Below are positions 53,667-63,506 of a stretch of 64,000 nt of DNA, piece by piece. The notes under the pieces were generated by a model that saw only the letters and a program-made list of their open reading frames with translations, searched no databases and was not told the origin of the DNA. Location of the stretch: assembly GCA_022448265.1 (NCBI GenBank), contig JAKVCC010000006.1:1-64000 (forward strand), given 5' to 3'. Numbering within the stretch: position 1 is the stretch's first letter; each line of letters opens with the position of its first letter. Made by a program: the position numbers and the translations under genes. This stretch comes from Pirellulales bacterium. Lineage in GTDB: Bacteria > Planctomycetota > Planctomycetia > Pirellulales > Lacipirellulaceae.

Positions 53667-55460
53667 ATGAAGACGAACACCGCTTCGTTGTGCTTGTGGC
53701 GGGCAGTCCTTGTGGTTGGCCTGTTGGCGGCGCCGGCCTCGGCAGAATCTCTGGACACAGAAATCATCTTTACCGCTTCTGACGCGTCTATTGACGATCG
53801 GCTGGGCCAGGCGGTGGCTATCAGCGGCAACGTTGCCATTGCCGGGGCGGACCGTAACAGCCATGCGGGCATTCATTCTGGGGCGGCCTACCTGTTTGAC
53901 GTGACAACAGGGAACGAACTGTTCAAGCTGACCGCCTCGGATGCCGACGAGAGGGACGTTTTTGGGCATTCGGTCGCGATTAGCGGTAATACTGCCATTG
54001 TCGGTGCACAGAACAACGACGACGTGGTCAATCTCTCAGGCTCGGCCTACTTGTTCGATGTGACCACGGGAACAGAGCTCTTCAAGCTAACCGCGTCCGA
54101 TGCCGCAGAAGGCGACCAGTTTGGCCACGGCCTGGGAGTTAGCGGCAACCGCGCCATTGTAGGATCATTCCGCGATGACGACATGGGCAAGGATTCTGGC
54201 TCGGCGTATCTATTCGACGTTGCGACCGGCGAGGAACTCTTCAAGATTACCGCCTCCGATGGTGCGGCAGGCGATTGGTTTGGCTACTGGGCGGCGATCA
54301 GCGGCAACCTAGCCATTGTCGGGGCGCGCCGCGACGACGGCGTGGGTATCAATTCCGGATCGGCCTATGTGTACGATGTGACTACCGGCGAGGAATTGAT
54401 GAAACTCACTGCCTCAGACGAAACAGCGGGTGCCGAATTCGGCTATGCCGTGGCCATCGACGGTACTACGGCCATCATCGGAACCTGGGGAGACAATTTC
54501 ACACAGGCTCAACCGGGCGCAGCCTACCTGTTTGATCTGACCACCGGCAATGAACTGGCAAAATTGACTGCCTCTGACGGTGTGTTCGGTGACGAATATG
54601 GCTACTCAGTGGACATCGACGGCGACACGGCTATTGTCGGGGCCTACGGCGATGCGGGCGCCGCCTATGTGTACGACGTGACCCGGGGCTACGAGCTTTT
54701 TAAGGTGACCGCCTCCGATACCGCAGCGGGCAATGAGTTTGGAACGGCCGTGGGAATCAGCGGCAACATAGGCGTCGTGGGGGCATGGCTCGACGATACT
54801 AGCGTACCGAATACGGGGCAGGCTTATTTGTATGACTTTTCGGCGGAGTTACCTCAGGGTGCCGACTTCAACGACGATGGTGTGGTTGATAACGCGGATT
54901 TGTTGCTGTGGGAGAAGGCCTACGCGGGACCACAATTTGACGCCAATGACGATGGTCAGGTCATGGGTGTTGACTTTCTCTTTTGGCAGCGGAGCTTCGG
55001 TGCGGATGGAACGGTGCTGGACGATAGCCCAGCCAACTTGGATCAGCAAGGTCCGGTAGATGGCAGCGACGCTGTCATTTGGGAGCAAGCGTACGGCGTT
55101 GACGATTTTGGGGACGTGGACAACGACGGCGATACGGACGGCTTGGACTATCTCGAATGGTTGCGAGCGTTCACTCCCTATGACGCCGCAGACGAGAATT
55201 ACGATCGGCTGGTGGACGGCGGTGACCTGCTGCTATGGTGCGCCTCGTATGGCTATACAGGAGTCCTCCAAGCAGACGGGGACGGAGACGGCGACAGCGA
55301 CAGCGACGGACTCGACCTCCTGGTGTGGCAGCAACAGTTTACCGGATCACCGCCGCTAGCCAGTGCTGTACAGGTACCCGAGCAAGGGTCGTGGCTGTTA
55401 GTTTTAGAGTTTCTGGTCACCTGGATCGGTGGATGCCGGTATCGCTTTGGGCGAAATTAA
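53667..55460 (+). CDS. seven-repeat FG-GAP-like propeller protein with dockerin modules
   Basis: This 597-residue exported protein has a signal (LCLWRAVLVVGLLAAPASAE) followed by seven tandem repeats of about 55 residues. Each has the pattern ASDxxxGDxFGxxVAISGNxAIVGA and ends xYLFDVTTGxELFKLT. Seven repeats fit a seven-bladed beta-propeller. The following 200 residues contain at least four calcium-type dockerin half-modules (NDDGVVDNADLLLWEKAY, DNDGDTDGLDYLEWLRAF, GDSDSDGLDLLVWQQQF) and a degenerate PEP-CTERM tail (VPEQGSWLLVLEF). The ATG at 53667 has GAGGA 7 bases upstream. Probably a surface or secreted protein; the function is unknown. Confidence 0.82.
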   Translation: MKTNTASLCLWRAVLVVGLLAAPASAESLDTEIIFTASDASIDDRLGQAVAISGNVAIAGADRNSHAGIHSGAAYLFDVTTGNELFKLTASDADERDVFGHSVAISGNTAIVGAQNNDDVVNLSGSAYLFDVTTGTELFKLTASDAAEGDQFGHGLGVSGNRAIVGSFRDDDMGKDSGSAYLFDVATGEELFKITASDGAAGDWFGYWAAISGNLAIVGARRDDGVGINSGSAYVYDVTTGEELMKLTASDETAGAEFGYAVAIDGTTAIIGTWGDNFTQAQPGAAYLFDLTTGNELAKLTASDGVFGDEYGYSVDIDGDTAIVGAYGDAGAAYVYDVTRGYELFKVTASDTAAGNEFGTAVGISGNIGVVGAWLDDTSVPNTGQAYLYDFSAELPQGADFNDDGVVDNADLLLWEKAYAGPQFDANDDGQVMGVDFLFWQRSFGADGTVLDDSPANLDQQGPVDGSDAVIWEQAYGVDDFGDVDNDGDTDGLDYLEWLRAFTPYDAADENYDRLVDGGDLLLWCASYGYTGVLQADGDGDGDSDSDGLDLLVWQQQFTGSPPLASAVQVPEQGSWLLVLEFLVTWIGGCRYRFGRN

Positions 55461-55555
55461 CCCGCTCTGTTCCCAGGTCAGCAGGTCCCGAATCCAGCGG
55501 GTTTCGAAGATTGTACCGAGCACGTGCACCTGGCCAGCACTCTTAGCATGCGCAC

Positions 55556-57250
55556 CTAGTACGCGCCCTTTGTAAACAGTACGGTTCCAACCGTGCGAAA
55601 GAGTAGATAGAGATCCAGCCAAGGTGACCAATGATGGACATAATACACGTCGAGCTGAACCCGCTCGTCATAAGTGGTGTCGTTGCGGCCACAAACCTGC
55701 CAGAGGCCGGTGATTCCGGGCGGGACGTTGCTAAATGTTTCGAAGTGGTCGCCATACTTGACGATCTCTGCGTCGACAATGGGACGTGGGCCGACGATGC
55801 TCATCTCACCTGACAGGACGTTCCATATTTGGGGTAACTCGTCAATGCTCCATTTGCGCATAAATTTCCCCAGCACGGTAACCCGAGGATCGTTTCTCAG
55901 CTTATGGTCGCGCTCCCATTCTTCGCGCCATTCCGGATGCTTTGTCAAATAATCTTCGATCATCGCGTCGGCATCTTGCACCATTGTGCGGAACTTCCAG
56001 GCACGAAAACGGCTATTGCCCTTTCCGACGCGGGTGTGCCCAAAAAAGATAGGCCCTGCCGAGGTTAATTTGATGGCCACGCCGAGGCTTAAGAATAGGG
56101 GAATCAAAAGTAGACTGGCGGCCAGAGCAATCGACAAATCCATAGAACGCTTAACGATCTGTTGAACGGGAAGCAACAAATGCTGCTCAATCATAAAACC
56201 GGAAAGGCCTTCATCCATTTGATGCCGGTTCCAATGATCAGGGATGCCAGTGAGTTCTGACACAACGTACACGTGCGGCACATTTGCCAGGTGATCTCCG
56301 ACGACGGACGTGACGTCTTGGTGTGATTCCGAGTGTTCAACAAAAACAGCCCAGAAGGCATGTTTGTCTTCGGCAAGCTGGTGCGCCTGCGACCAGGAGC
56401 CGGTGTGCATAGACGGATTGTCTTCAGTTTCGAGTGTCGTGGGATTTGTGATTACGCCGCAGGGAATCAATCCCAGGCGACGATTTGCAGACAGCCACTC
56501 GTCGACTCCAAAGACCGACGCATCGTCCCCGCAAACCAGTGCTGGGAACCCCCACCAGCTCGTCTTACCAAGACTGATGCGGGTTCGACTCCGTATAATT
56601 GGCGCGAGAATGATACACAAACCGTAGACAACCGCCAGGAAGCAGACGCGATCTATAAACAAGGGAGAACTTATTCTTAGTGCACTGACAGCTACTAACG
56701 CGACAATGGTGATTGACAACGAGAGACGACGTATTTCGTCTACCAGCCCGAGGCATATGCCCGGGTACAAGCCAACCGCAAAATTCAGCAATAGCATTGC
56801 AAAGGCTACTGGTGGCATCCATGCCCAGGCGGTCGAGGTGACATCGGCCGGGTTGAGCCAACTAAGGCCGCATAGTGTGGCTAGAAGCGTCGAAAACAGG
56901 AGTGTCAAAAGATCGGCAGCCATCAGCGGTGCGCTGGTGAGAGCTAATTGCCTGAGGTAGACCACGCTGCCGTCACTACGGGGCGTGGCTTGCCGGATGT
57001 TGCCTCGTATGTGATTAGTATGCTTGGGTGTTCTCATCTGACTCCGATGGGTTCCTCGCAGTTCAACGTTACTAGCGACTAAGATGTCCTCGGGCGTCGT
57101 TGCCGAGGGTGGACAGTCGTCTCCGATGGTGCCCTCAATTCGCAATTGAGCCGAATGAGAATCGGTCGCAGATGAGGCTGGTAATTCACCGGGCACTAAG
57201 TCACCTGTCCTTGATAAATCGAACTTTTTCCCCGTATGCTTGCGAAGCAT
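55556..57250 (-). CDS. WbaP-type polyprenyl-phosphate glycosylphosphotransferase
   Basis: This 564-residue membrane enzyme would start exopolysaccharide synthesis by transferring a sugar-1-phosphate to undecaprenyl phosphate. The N-terminal part is polar (about 90 residues), followed by four to five helices (LMAADLLTLLFSTLLATLCG...) and a soluble domain. The C-terminal catalytic domain has VGKGNSRFRAWKFRTMV, DELPQIWNVLSGEMSIVGPRP and PGITGLWQVCGRN. The ATG at 57250 is chosen over a GTG at 57292. It is transcribed away from the flippase and polymerase genes, so these are separate transcription units. Confidence 0.92.
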   Translation of the reverse strand: MLRKHTGKKFDLSRTGDLVPGELPASSATDSHSAQLRIEGTIGDDCPPSATTPEDILVASNVELRGTHRSQMRTPKHTNHIRGNIRQATPRSDGSVVYLRQLALTSAPLMAADLLTLLFSTLLATLCGLSWLNPADVTSTAWAWMPPVAFAMLLLNFAVGLYPGICLGLVDEIRRLSLSITIVALVAVSALRISSPLFIDRVCFLAVVYGLCIILAPIIRSRTRISLGKTSWWGFPALVCGDDASVFGVDEWLSANRRLGLIPCGVITNPTTLETEDNPSMHTGSWSQAHQLAEDKHAFWAVFVEHSESHQDVTSVVGDHLANVPHVYVVSELTGIPDHWNRHQMDEGLSGFMIEQHLLLPVQQIVKRSMDLSIALAASLLLIPLFLSLGVAIKLTSAGPIFFGHTRVGKGNSRFRAWKFRTMVQDADAMIEDYLTKHPEWREEWERDHKLRNDPRVTVLGKFMRKWSIDELPQIWNVLSGEMSIVGPRPIVDAEIVKYGDHFETFSNVPPGITGLWQVCGRNDTTYDERVQLDVYYVHHWSPWLDLYLLFRTVGTVLFTKGAY

Positions 57251-58030
57251 TATTTTAATCGATTGCAGTGCCCCAATGTCTTCACGTCGCACATTTTGGG
57301 GGCCCGTTCACACGAGTGATCATTCAAAGGAAAAAAGTTTTCGAACGGTCCAACGGCGAAAGAACCGTTTACCGGCAAGCCAATATATTGTCAAATGATA
57401 TGGCGGTTGGCAGGATGGTTGGATTGCCAAACCAGCTGTGTACCAAACTAGCCAGTTGCCAACACAGCCTTTTATCGATCAAGTCAGAGTGCAACTTGCG
57501 TGCCAGCGGTGCCACCGCCCCGTTCCCAGCAATAGTTCCGTTTAATCGTATTGTTCAGTATTTCCTCGCCGTCCGCCGCAGCTTTCGTCGAGTTTAATCA
57601 TATCTGCGGGCTGATTTTGTGTCAAACAAACAGCACTCTATCAAGACGCTAGTTCGAAAAACCACTGCATGTGTGCGACATCTACTAATATTGAGGATGG
57701 TGCCGTGTCGATCGGCCTACGACTTGTTGTTTGCGTTGCCTCGTTGCTGGGTAAACCTGTTGCGCGCCCCCATCGACTGGAAGTACTTCGCGCGCTTATT
57801 GAAGCATTTCGAGAGGATGTGTGGCATAAAAAACACGCGACGTAGCGAATTTACAACAAGCGAGTGTGTCCACCTAAGCGTGACCGCTCGAGTTGCTTCT
57901 GCTAGTTGGCGGGACGAATTGGTCGACGTGGCATGGGCATCAACGCGCATTACCCCAAGGCACGGATAAATTAGAATAGCACGCTAGCCGAAAAAAGGTT
58001 GTTGCTAGCCGCCCGCGGATTGGATTGACA
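57251..58030. other. divergent intergenic region of the polysaccharide cluster
   Basis: About 780 bases. No gene is convincing; the frame at 57619 (116 codons) lacks a ribosome site and has unusual composition. Promoters for both directions must be here. Confidence 0.4.
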
Positions 58031-58858
58031 ATGGCCAAACTGATGCGAGCCTTCGGGCTCTATGCCAATTATTTTGTGCGACGACGCACGCCAACGATCG
58101 TCTACTCAGTAGAGCGTTCCGGGTCAATCGCCCTTTTTCAGTCGCTGCATGCGCACGGGGATTTTGCGCTTTCAACCCACCGCTTAGATCCTGCCAAGAT
58201 CAAAGTGAAACGCTACTCAGGGAGCACAAATTTCGCTACCAGGCACATAGTTCTGAAGGGAAGAAAGGCCAAGATTATCAGCCTTATTCGAAATCCCATC
58301 GATAGTATCATGTCGTTTTTTGCGAGATCCGACTTTAGGGACCGCGCCAAAAAACAAGGAAAGGCTGCGGCAGTCTCGCAAAGAAGTTCAATCGAAGAAG
58401 TCTGTCAGCAATTTCGCGACGAGGCCTTGGAGTCAGGTCGATATGCCTATCATCTGGAATGGTTTGACACCGAGTTCAAGGCCGCCTTGGGTGTCGACGT
58501 GTACGAGCACCCGTTCAACAAGGAAGCCGGCTTTGTCGAGATTCATCATGAGCCTTACGACATTCTTCTCATCAGGACTGAGTTGAAAGATGATCAAAAG
58601 TCGAAACTGGTTTCGGAATTCCTCGGGCTGAAGGATTTTGAGATGCGTGGCGGGTCCTTTACCCGCAGTATGGCTGCGGGCGCACCAGGTGAGGAAGCAC
58701 CCTACGCGGAAAAATACAAGATGCTTAAGAGTCACGCGAAAATTCCGGAGATGTATTTGGATGCAATTGCAGGATCGCGATTTGCGAGCCATTTTTTTAC
58801 GGAAGAATCTCTTGGTGCGATGAGGCAAAAGTACGGCAGGGCGAACGCACCTCGATGA
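58031..58858 (+). CDS. sulfotransferase-like protein of polysaccharide cluster
   Basis: This 275-residue protein shows the two PAPS-binding signatures of sulfotransferases: YSVERSGSIALFQSLH (5'-phosphosulfate loop, about residues 21-36) and IISLIRNPIDSIMSF (3'-phosphate loop, Arg and Ser), followed by helices with conserved acidic residues (EVCQQFRDEALESGRYAYHLEW). It may sulfate the capsular polysaccharide, or belong to the related putative capsular polysaccharide synthesis family. Its stop overlaps the flippase start by ATGA, so they form an operon. Confidence 0.75.
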   Translation: MAKLMRAFGLYANYFVRRRTPTIVYSVERSGSIALFQSLHAHGDFALSTHRLDPAKIKVKRYSGSTNFATRHIVLKGRKAKIISLIRNPIDSIMSFFARSDFRDRAKKQGKAAAVSQRSSIEEVCQQFRDEALESGRYAYHLEWFDTEFKAALGVDVYEHPFNKEAGFVEIHHEPYDILLIRTELKDDQKSKLVSEFLGLKDFEMRGGSFTRSMAAGAPGEEAPYAEKYKMLKSHAKIPEMYLDAIAGSRFASHFFTEESLGAMRQKYGRANAPR

Positions 58859-60297
58859 CTGACGACGCCTTGAATTCAGCATCTGGATCACTGCCCGAAG
58901 AGCCGGGGCAGAGGAGTCGGCATCGACCGGAGCAGACCATGCACAGGCGTCTGAGTTCGGCTGCTGGTTGGTCCATGCTTGGTCGAGTGTTTTCAGTCGG
59001 ATCACTCTTGCTTTCGACTGCCCTGTTAGGTCGCTCGCTATCAAAGCAGGAATTCACTGCTTATATTCTCGTGGCGGTCGTCGTCAATTTTTCAACGATT
59101 TTTGTCACGTTTGGCACGACACAGCATCTTATTCGCGCGATCAAGCGGAAGGCAAATGTTCGAGATGCGCTGAAAAGTTGCCTCAAAATTGTCGCCGTGT
59201 TTAGCCTCCTGGCCGCCATCGCAGTTCTGGTGGGCGCTCGTTATCTTGGCCCAGAGCCCAAATGGACTGGTCTGTGCGAGCACGGAATGTGGATGCCCGT
59301 CTGGTTTGCGCTTTCGGCGATCTGTCTTGTGGCTGCAAGTGCCTTGCAGGGAATGGATGATTTTCGGTCAGCGGCCCTGGTAGGGGCTAGAAACGGAGGA
59401 TTGATTCCCAACGTGCTGTTTCTGGCGTGTCTTTATGTGGGCTTTCATTGGGAATCTCTTGACTTAGGAAGCACCATTGCGATGAGGGCGTTGGTGCAGG
59501 TAGTCACACTGATTTTCGCAATCCGTTTCACAGCCAAAAACGTGCGTCGTCATCAGATAGCAGTTCAGCAAGACGTCGCTGACCAGGAGGGATCATTACA
59601 ACCTACGACGAATTGGTTTCTGCGAGAGGGCTGGTATTCGATGATTACACAGTTCGTGGTGCTGTCGCTTGCCGAGCTGGACATCTTGCTGGTAGGTATT
59701 CTCGTGGCCCAAGACGCAGAAATTGCGGATTACGGCGCCGCTAAGAGCCTGATAAGCGTTGTCAGGGCACCGCTGTTGATGGCAGGTGTTATTGTAGGTC
59801 CCTTTATTGCTGAGCTGTACTATTCCAAACAGCTAGAGCGTTTGTCTAAACTCCTACGCGGGGTCGCAACTCTCATTGGGATACCTGCCCTGTTGGTGCT
59901 GACGCTGTTTCTTTTTTTCCCTACTCAGATCATGTCGATGGCATTTGGTGACGCTTTTGCAGAAGCGGGCCGGCTGCTGAGGGTACTCGCGCTGGGGCAG
60001 ATTGTGTTTATACTGACCGGCTGCAAAGGGCAGACCCTGACGATGACGGGGCATCAGCGAGAGCTGATGGGGTGCAGCCTACTGGTGCTGGTTGTGTATG
60101 GGATCTTGGCTCCCTGGGCTATTGGCCATTGGGGAGTTGTGGGCGGTGCGTGGGTCAACGCGGTGCTCATTGCTTCGCTTAACCTGTTCGCAATGATTAT
60201 GGTCCAGATTAAGGTGCACATTTGGACGACCCCCAGCTTTTCGTATGCAGCGCTGAGGGAGGCGGTGTTGAGTATCGTGCGACGGCCGAGTGGATGA
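58855..60297 (+). CDS. Wzx-type oligosaccharide flippase
   Basis: This 480-residue polytopic inner-membrane protein has about 12-14 hydrophobic helices (SMLGRVFSVGSLLLSTALLG, VAVVVNFSTIFVTFGTTQHLI, ...). It is preceded by a polar N-terminal stretch. It matches the polysaccharide-biosynthesis flippase family (MATE/Wzx superfamily). It is translationally coupled to the sulfotransferase-like gene by a 4-base overlap. Confidence 0.85.
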   Translation: MTDDALNSASGSLPEEPGQRSRHRPEQTMHRRLSSAAGWSMLGRVFSVGSLLLSTALLGRSLSKQEFTAYILVAVVVNFSTIFVTFGTTQHLIRAIKRKANVRDALKSCLKIVAVFSLLAAIAVLVGARYLGPEPKWTGLCEHGMWMPVWFALSAICLVAASALQGMDDFRSAALVGARNGGLIPNVLFLACLYVGFHWESLDLGSTIAMRALVQVVTLIFAIRFTAKNVRRHQIAVQQDVADQEGSLQPTTNWFLREGWYSMITQFVVLSLAELDILLVGILVAQDAEIADYGAAKSLISVVRAPLLMAGVIVGPFIAELYYSKQLERLSKLLRGVATLIGIPALLVLTLFLFFPTQIMSMAFGDAFAEAGRLLRVLALGQIVFILTGCKGQTLTMTGHQRELMGCSLLVLVVYGILAPWAIGHWGVVGGAWVNAVLIASLNLFAMIMVQIKVHIWTTPSFSYAALREAVLSIVRRPSG

Positions 60298-60489
60298 CGC
60301 ACGAGAGAATAATTCCGATTAGGCCGATTGTACGGCGCGATTTGGCGACCCATTAGGTCTTGGAAGTACAGTCTGAGAGCGGGCATGATTTACAGGTAGG
60401 CATGCGCCAAAAAAAGCAATAGTTGTTAGGCCGTCGCCGCCACCTATATATATTGCCTAGTCATCACCTGGTGGGCCTAAGCTGGCCGC

Positions 60490-61956
60490 TTGGTGGAATC
60501 TGAATTTGAAACCTTGATAGTACAATTGTCCATGATGCCGCCCCTTGCCAGCATGTCTCCTTCCACCGAGTCGTTGTTAACGTGTCTCGGATGGGGAACC
60601 ATTGTTTCCTGCTTCGCTCTGGTCATCGTGCCGTATTTGCGAGGCAAAAAAGACCTCGTCACGGCGTGGAACTGCATCCTGTGTGGCGTTGCGACCAACT
60701 TTGGGGTGGGTTTTCTGGAAGCCGTGGATCGTACGGCGTTGGTCTACGACAATTATATGTCGTTCGACTTCCCTGATGCGGACTATCGGGAGTCCATATT
60801 TCGCAGCCTCGTCTTTCTAGTAACCATGTTTTCGATGTACTACGGACTGAAGCTGTTTCAAGCGTTTTCTAAAAATCGGTTCGTCGTTAGCCCAAAGTGG
60901 TCACCCTTGTTGTTGGCGAGTGTCTTGGTGGTATGCACGGTTGTCGTTCTGAGTTCAGCGTTTGTCAACATTCCTTTTTTTAAGGAAGTCATTTTCAATC
61001 TGTCCCAAAAGGGTGCCGTGTTTGGCGGTACATTCGCGTTTTTTGCCTGGTACCGGAATCGAACGTCCTTAATCAGCCTGATGTTGTTCATCGTCATTTT
61101 TGCATTGGCCGCGCTCTTTTGCATGAAGATCTCGCCGGGCCGGCGATTGTTGCTTACTCTGATTGCGGGGCCGCCCTTTGTTTCCTATTGGTTGAAATGG
61201 AGATATCTCCGTCCTAAGAAAGTGCTGGTGCTGTGTTGCTTTGGGGTCTCTTTCATTGTATTGGGCGGAATGGCGTACCAGCTTGTTCGCCACTTTGATA
61301 GTCGCGCGGGGGCTTTCAAGCAGCAAGAACGCACCTATGCAAATATTTGGAAAAACCTTTCAGTTGTTTCATGGGAGGGAATTAAAGAGCAATTCGGCGG
61401 TTGGAAGCATACTCTAGCGCAGTCGAATTTTGAGTACGGCCTATTGACCAAACGGGTTGTCGACGAGGGAGTTGCAGATGTGCATACGCTCAATACGGCA
61501 AAGTTTGTTGTTTCTTATGCGATTCCACGGTCGATGTGGCCAGGCAAACCCAGGCCGATTGCTCAGATATTGCCGCGTGAACATTTGAAAGTTCCGCAGC
61601 ATGCCACCTGGGGCGTCAGTGTTGCGGGCCACTCCTATTACGAAGGAGATTATTTAGCATTGGTGGTCTACGCGGCAATATTAGTCCTGATCGTCAGGCT
61701 GATCGACGAACCACTCCGCCGCGAGCCTAGCAATCCCTTCTTTATTGGGACATTTACTGCCTCTTTTGCCTACCTGATCAACACGCTGCGGGGCGACATG
61801 GGGACCCATTTTGTTGAATCGTTGGAGTGTATTTTGTTCGCGCTAATTTTGAACTGGGTTGCCAGGTTATGGTGCGGGACCGGGCGCATGGCATACGAGC
61901 CGCCCGGCTCACTGGCATTCATGGCCGGCCGCCCGCTGACGGTCCGTTACCGGTGA
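60490..61956 (+). CDS. Wzy-like O-antigen/exopolysaccharide polymerase
   Basis: This 488-residue membrane protein has about ten helices separated by short loops and a large periplasmic loop (about residues 265-370: FKQQERTYANIWKNLSVV...GHSYYEGDYLALV). It has no strict motif; identification rests on topology and on its place after the flippase. The start is uncertain: TTG at 60490, GTG at 60493 or ATGs at 60532/60535; none has a clear ribosome site. The 192-base gap from the flippase suggests the same transcription unit or a short spacer. Confidence 0.65.
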   Translation: MVESEFETLIVQLSMMPPLASMSPSTESLLTCLGWGTIVSCFALVIVPYLRGKKDLVTAWNCILCGVATNFGVGFLEAVDRTALVYDNYMSFDFPDADYRESIFRSLVFLVTMFSMYYGLKLFQAFSKNRFVVSPKWSPLLLASVLVVCTVVVLSSAFVNIPFFKEVIFNLSQKGAVFGGTFAFFAWYRNRTSLISLMLFIVIFALAALFCMKISPGRRLLLTLIAGPPFVSYWLKWRYLRPKKVLVLCCFGVSFIVLGGMAYQLVRHFDSRAGAFKQQERTYANIWKNLSVVSWEGIKEQFGGWKHTLAQSNFEYGLLTKRVVDEGVADVHTLNTAKFVVSYAIPRSMWPGKPRPIAQILPREHLKVPQHATWGVSVAGHSYYEGDYLALVVYAAILVLIVRLIDEPLRREPSNPFFIGTFTASFAYLINTLRGDMGTHFVESLECILFALILNWVARLWCGTGRMAYEPPGSLAFMAGRPLTVRYR

Positions 61957-62086
61957 GCATTAGCGTAATGGTCCCTCGCCGTTTGTCCTCAGGCGCAGCG
62001 AATTGTGCCGGCAGGTGGCCCCCGGCGCGAGTTGTCGCCTATCGACATTGTGTGACTCACGGCAGGACGTCGGTTTATGGTGCCGC

Positions 62087-63427
62087 CTAGCGAGCCGTCA
62101 CTCGACCGTAATGGCGAGTACACAGGCAGCAATGCATGCCGATGGCTAGTAGCGCCAGGAGTGTACTGGAGGGTTCAGGTACAACGGACCCGAGGAGAGG
62201 ATTGAGCAGCGAAGGGTCTCCCGCGATTCGGAAGCCCACGGTTTTTTGGGGCAGGTTATGAACATGCCCAGCCAGATCAGCATCTGCCCCGTCATCAATC
62301 CCGTATGAGGTGTTCCATATCGAAAGATCGTCGCCATCGACATCAAAGTCACCGTCAAAATCGGCATAGAGGGGACTGGCCCCGTCAAACTGTCTTTGCC
62401 AGGATAGGAAATCAGCGCCGTCCGAGTCGTCGTCACCAATTTTCGGTCCGTTGTTGCGTTCCTCAGAACCCATGTGCGTGCCGCCGTTGGGAAAGGCGCC
62501 GCCACGCACGACGTAGAGACCCGCTGCCCACGGATCGGGCTTTGTTGGGTCGGCCTCGACCCACTCAAAGACATTTCCAGACATGTCTTTGGCGCCGTAA
62601 TGGCTCTGGTTGCCTGCCGTGCCTACCGTGGTCAGGTTGCCTCCGGTCGAACCGTTCCAGTTAGCCCCCTTATTCCAATTAGCTGTGAAAGGGCCGGGGT
62701 TGCTGATGTTTCCATCTGAATCGGCCTGGGCACTGATCGGCAAAACGTCCTGTTGGTTGGCATAGCCCCACCATCCGTTACCGTCTTCGGTGTCTGCGCC
62801 CGGTTCGTAGAAAGCTGCCTTGTGCCACTCATGTTCGTTGGGAAGAAAGTACAGTGCTCCTGGGTTGCGGGAGCTGACGTCTTCTACGTTTAAAGCGGTG
62901 AGGACTCCATAGCTGTAGTCGTGGATCGATTCATCGACGTGCACGCCAAACGTGTAGGCACCGTCTTCGGTCGTAGTAGCCGATTGCAGCCCAGTAGGTT
63001 GTCCGTTATGGAGCCAATTTACGTAGCGGGCCGCATCAAACCACGTGACATAATTGACAGGCTTGTTGCCGTAACCGGTTCTTACTGAGTACGTATAGCT
63101 CCCACTACCACCTGATCGATTTATCCCGACAAACGGAAACGCAAAATTACCCATATTGGTGTGATAGAGTTTGTGTGTGTCGGTGGCGGCCACGGCATTG
63201 AGAAATTCCGCATACTGATCGTTGGTAACTTCGTACTCGCCAATCAAGTAATTGTAGCTAACCGAACCGTATCCGGTTGTTCCGTCCTTCATAATCGCCG
63301 TATGCTCGGGATTTCCGGGGTCGCCCACTTCGACCCAATCCGTCACCACGACAGCCTTCACGTTATCTGCTCCTCCCCAACCAATTGAGAAGGCGACTAG
63401 TCCTGTGAACAAACGTTGGCGTATCAT
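62087..63427 (-). CDS. formylglycine-enzyme-like (SUMF1) PEP-CTERM protein with inserted dockerin
   Basis: This 446-residue exported protein has a short signal (LFTGLVAFSIGWGGA) and an FGE-sulfatase fold: IGEYEVTNDQYAEFLNAVA, PVNYVTWFDAARYVNWL, LPNEHEWHKAAFY, DMSGNVFEWVEA and RGGAF. Where the final strand should follow SEERNNGPKI, a dockerin-like segment is inserted (residues about 331-388: DSDGADFLSWQRQF and DFDGDFDVDGDDLSIW), after which the fold resumes with TVGFRIA. A PEP-CTERM tail (VVPEPSSTLLALLAIG) ends it. No catalytic Cys pair is seen, so it is probably non-enzymatic. The ATG at 63427 has GGAG 8 bases upstream. Confidence 0.85.
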   Translation of the reverse strand: MIRQRLFTGLVAFSIGWGGADNVKAVVVTDWVEVGDPGNPEHTAIMKDGTTGYGSVSYNYLIGEYEVTNDQYAEFLNAVAATDTHKLYHTNMGNFAFPFVGINRSGGSGSYTYSVRTGYGNKPVNYVTWFDAARYVNWLHNGQPTGLQSATTTEDGAYTFGVHVDESIHDYSYGVLTALNVEDVSSRNPGALYFLPNEHEWHKAAFYEPGADTEDGNGWWGYANQQDVLPISAQADSDGNISNPGPFTANWNKGANWNGSTGGNLTTVGTAGNQSHYGAKDMSGNVFEWVEADPTKPDPWAAGLYVVRGGAFPNGGTHMGSEERNNGPKIGDDDSDGADFLSWQRQFDGASPLYADFDGDFDVDGDDLSIWNTSYGIDDGADADLAGHVHNLPQKTVGFRIAGDPSLLNPLLGSVVPEPSSTLLALLAIGMHCCLCTRHYGRVTAR

Positions 63428-63506
63428 CGAAACAACTCCGTTGATCGTAAGCACGTCTGTGCCGGAACTTGGCCGGTAAATGGGGATTGAGCGAATCCCA
63501 TAGAAT

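Noticed and set aside
57619-57969. 117-codon plus-strand frame in the WbaP/sulfotransferase gap
   Set aside because: GTG start without ribosome site, Cys/Arg-rich, no recognisable family.
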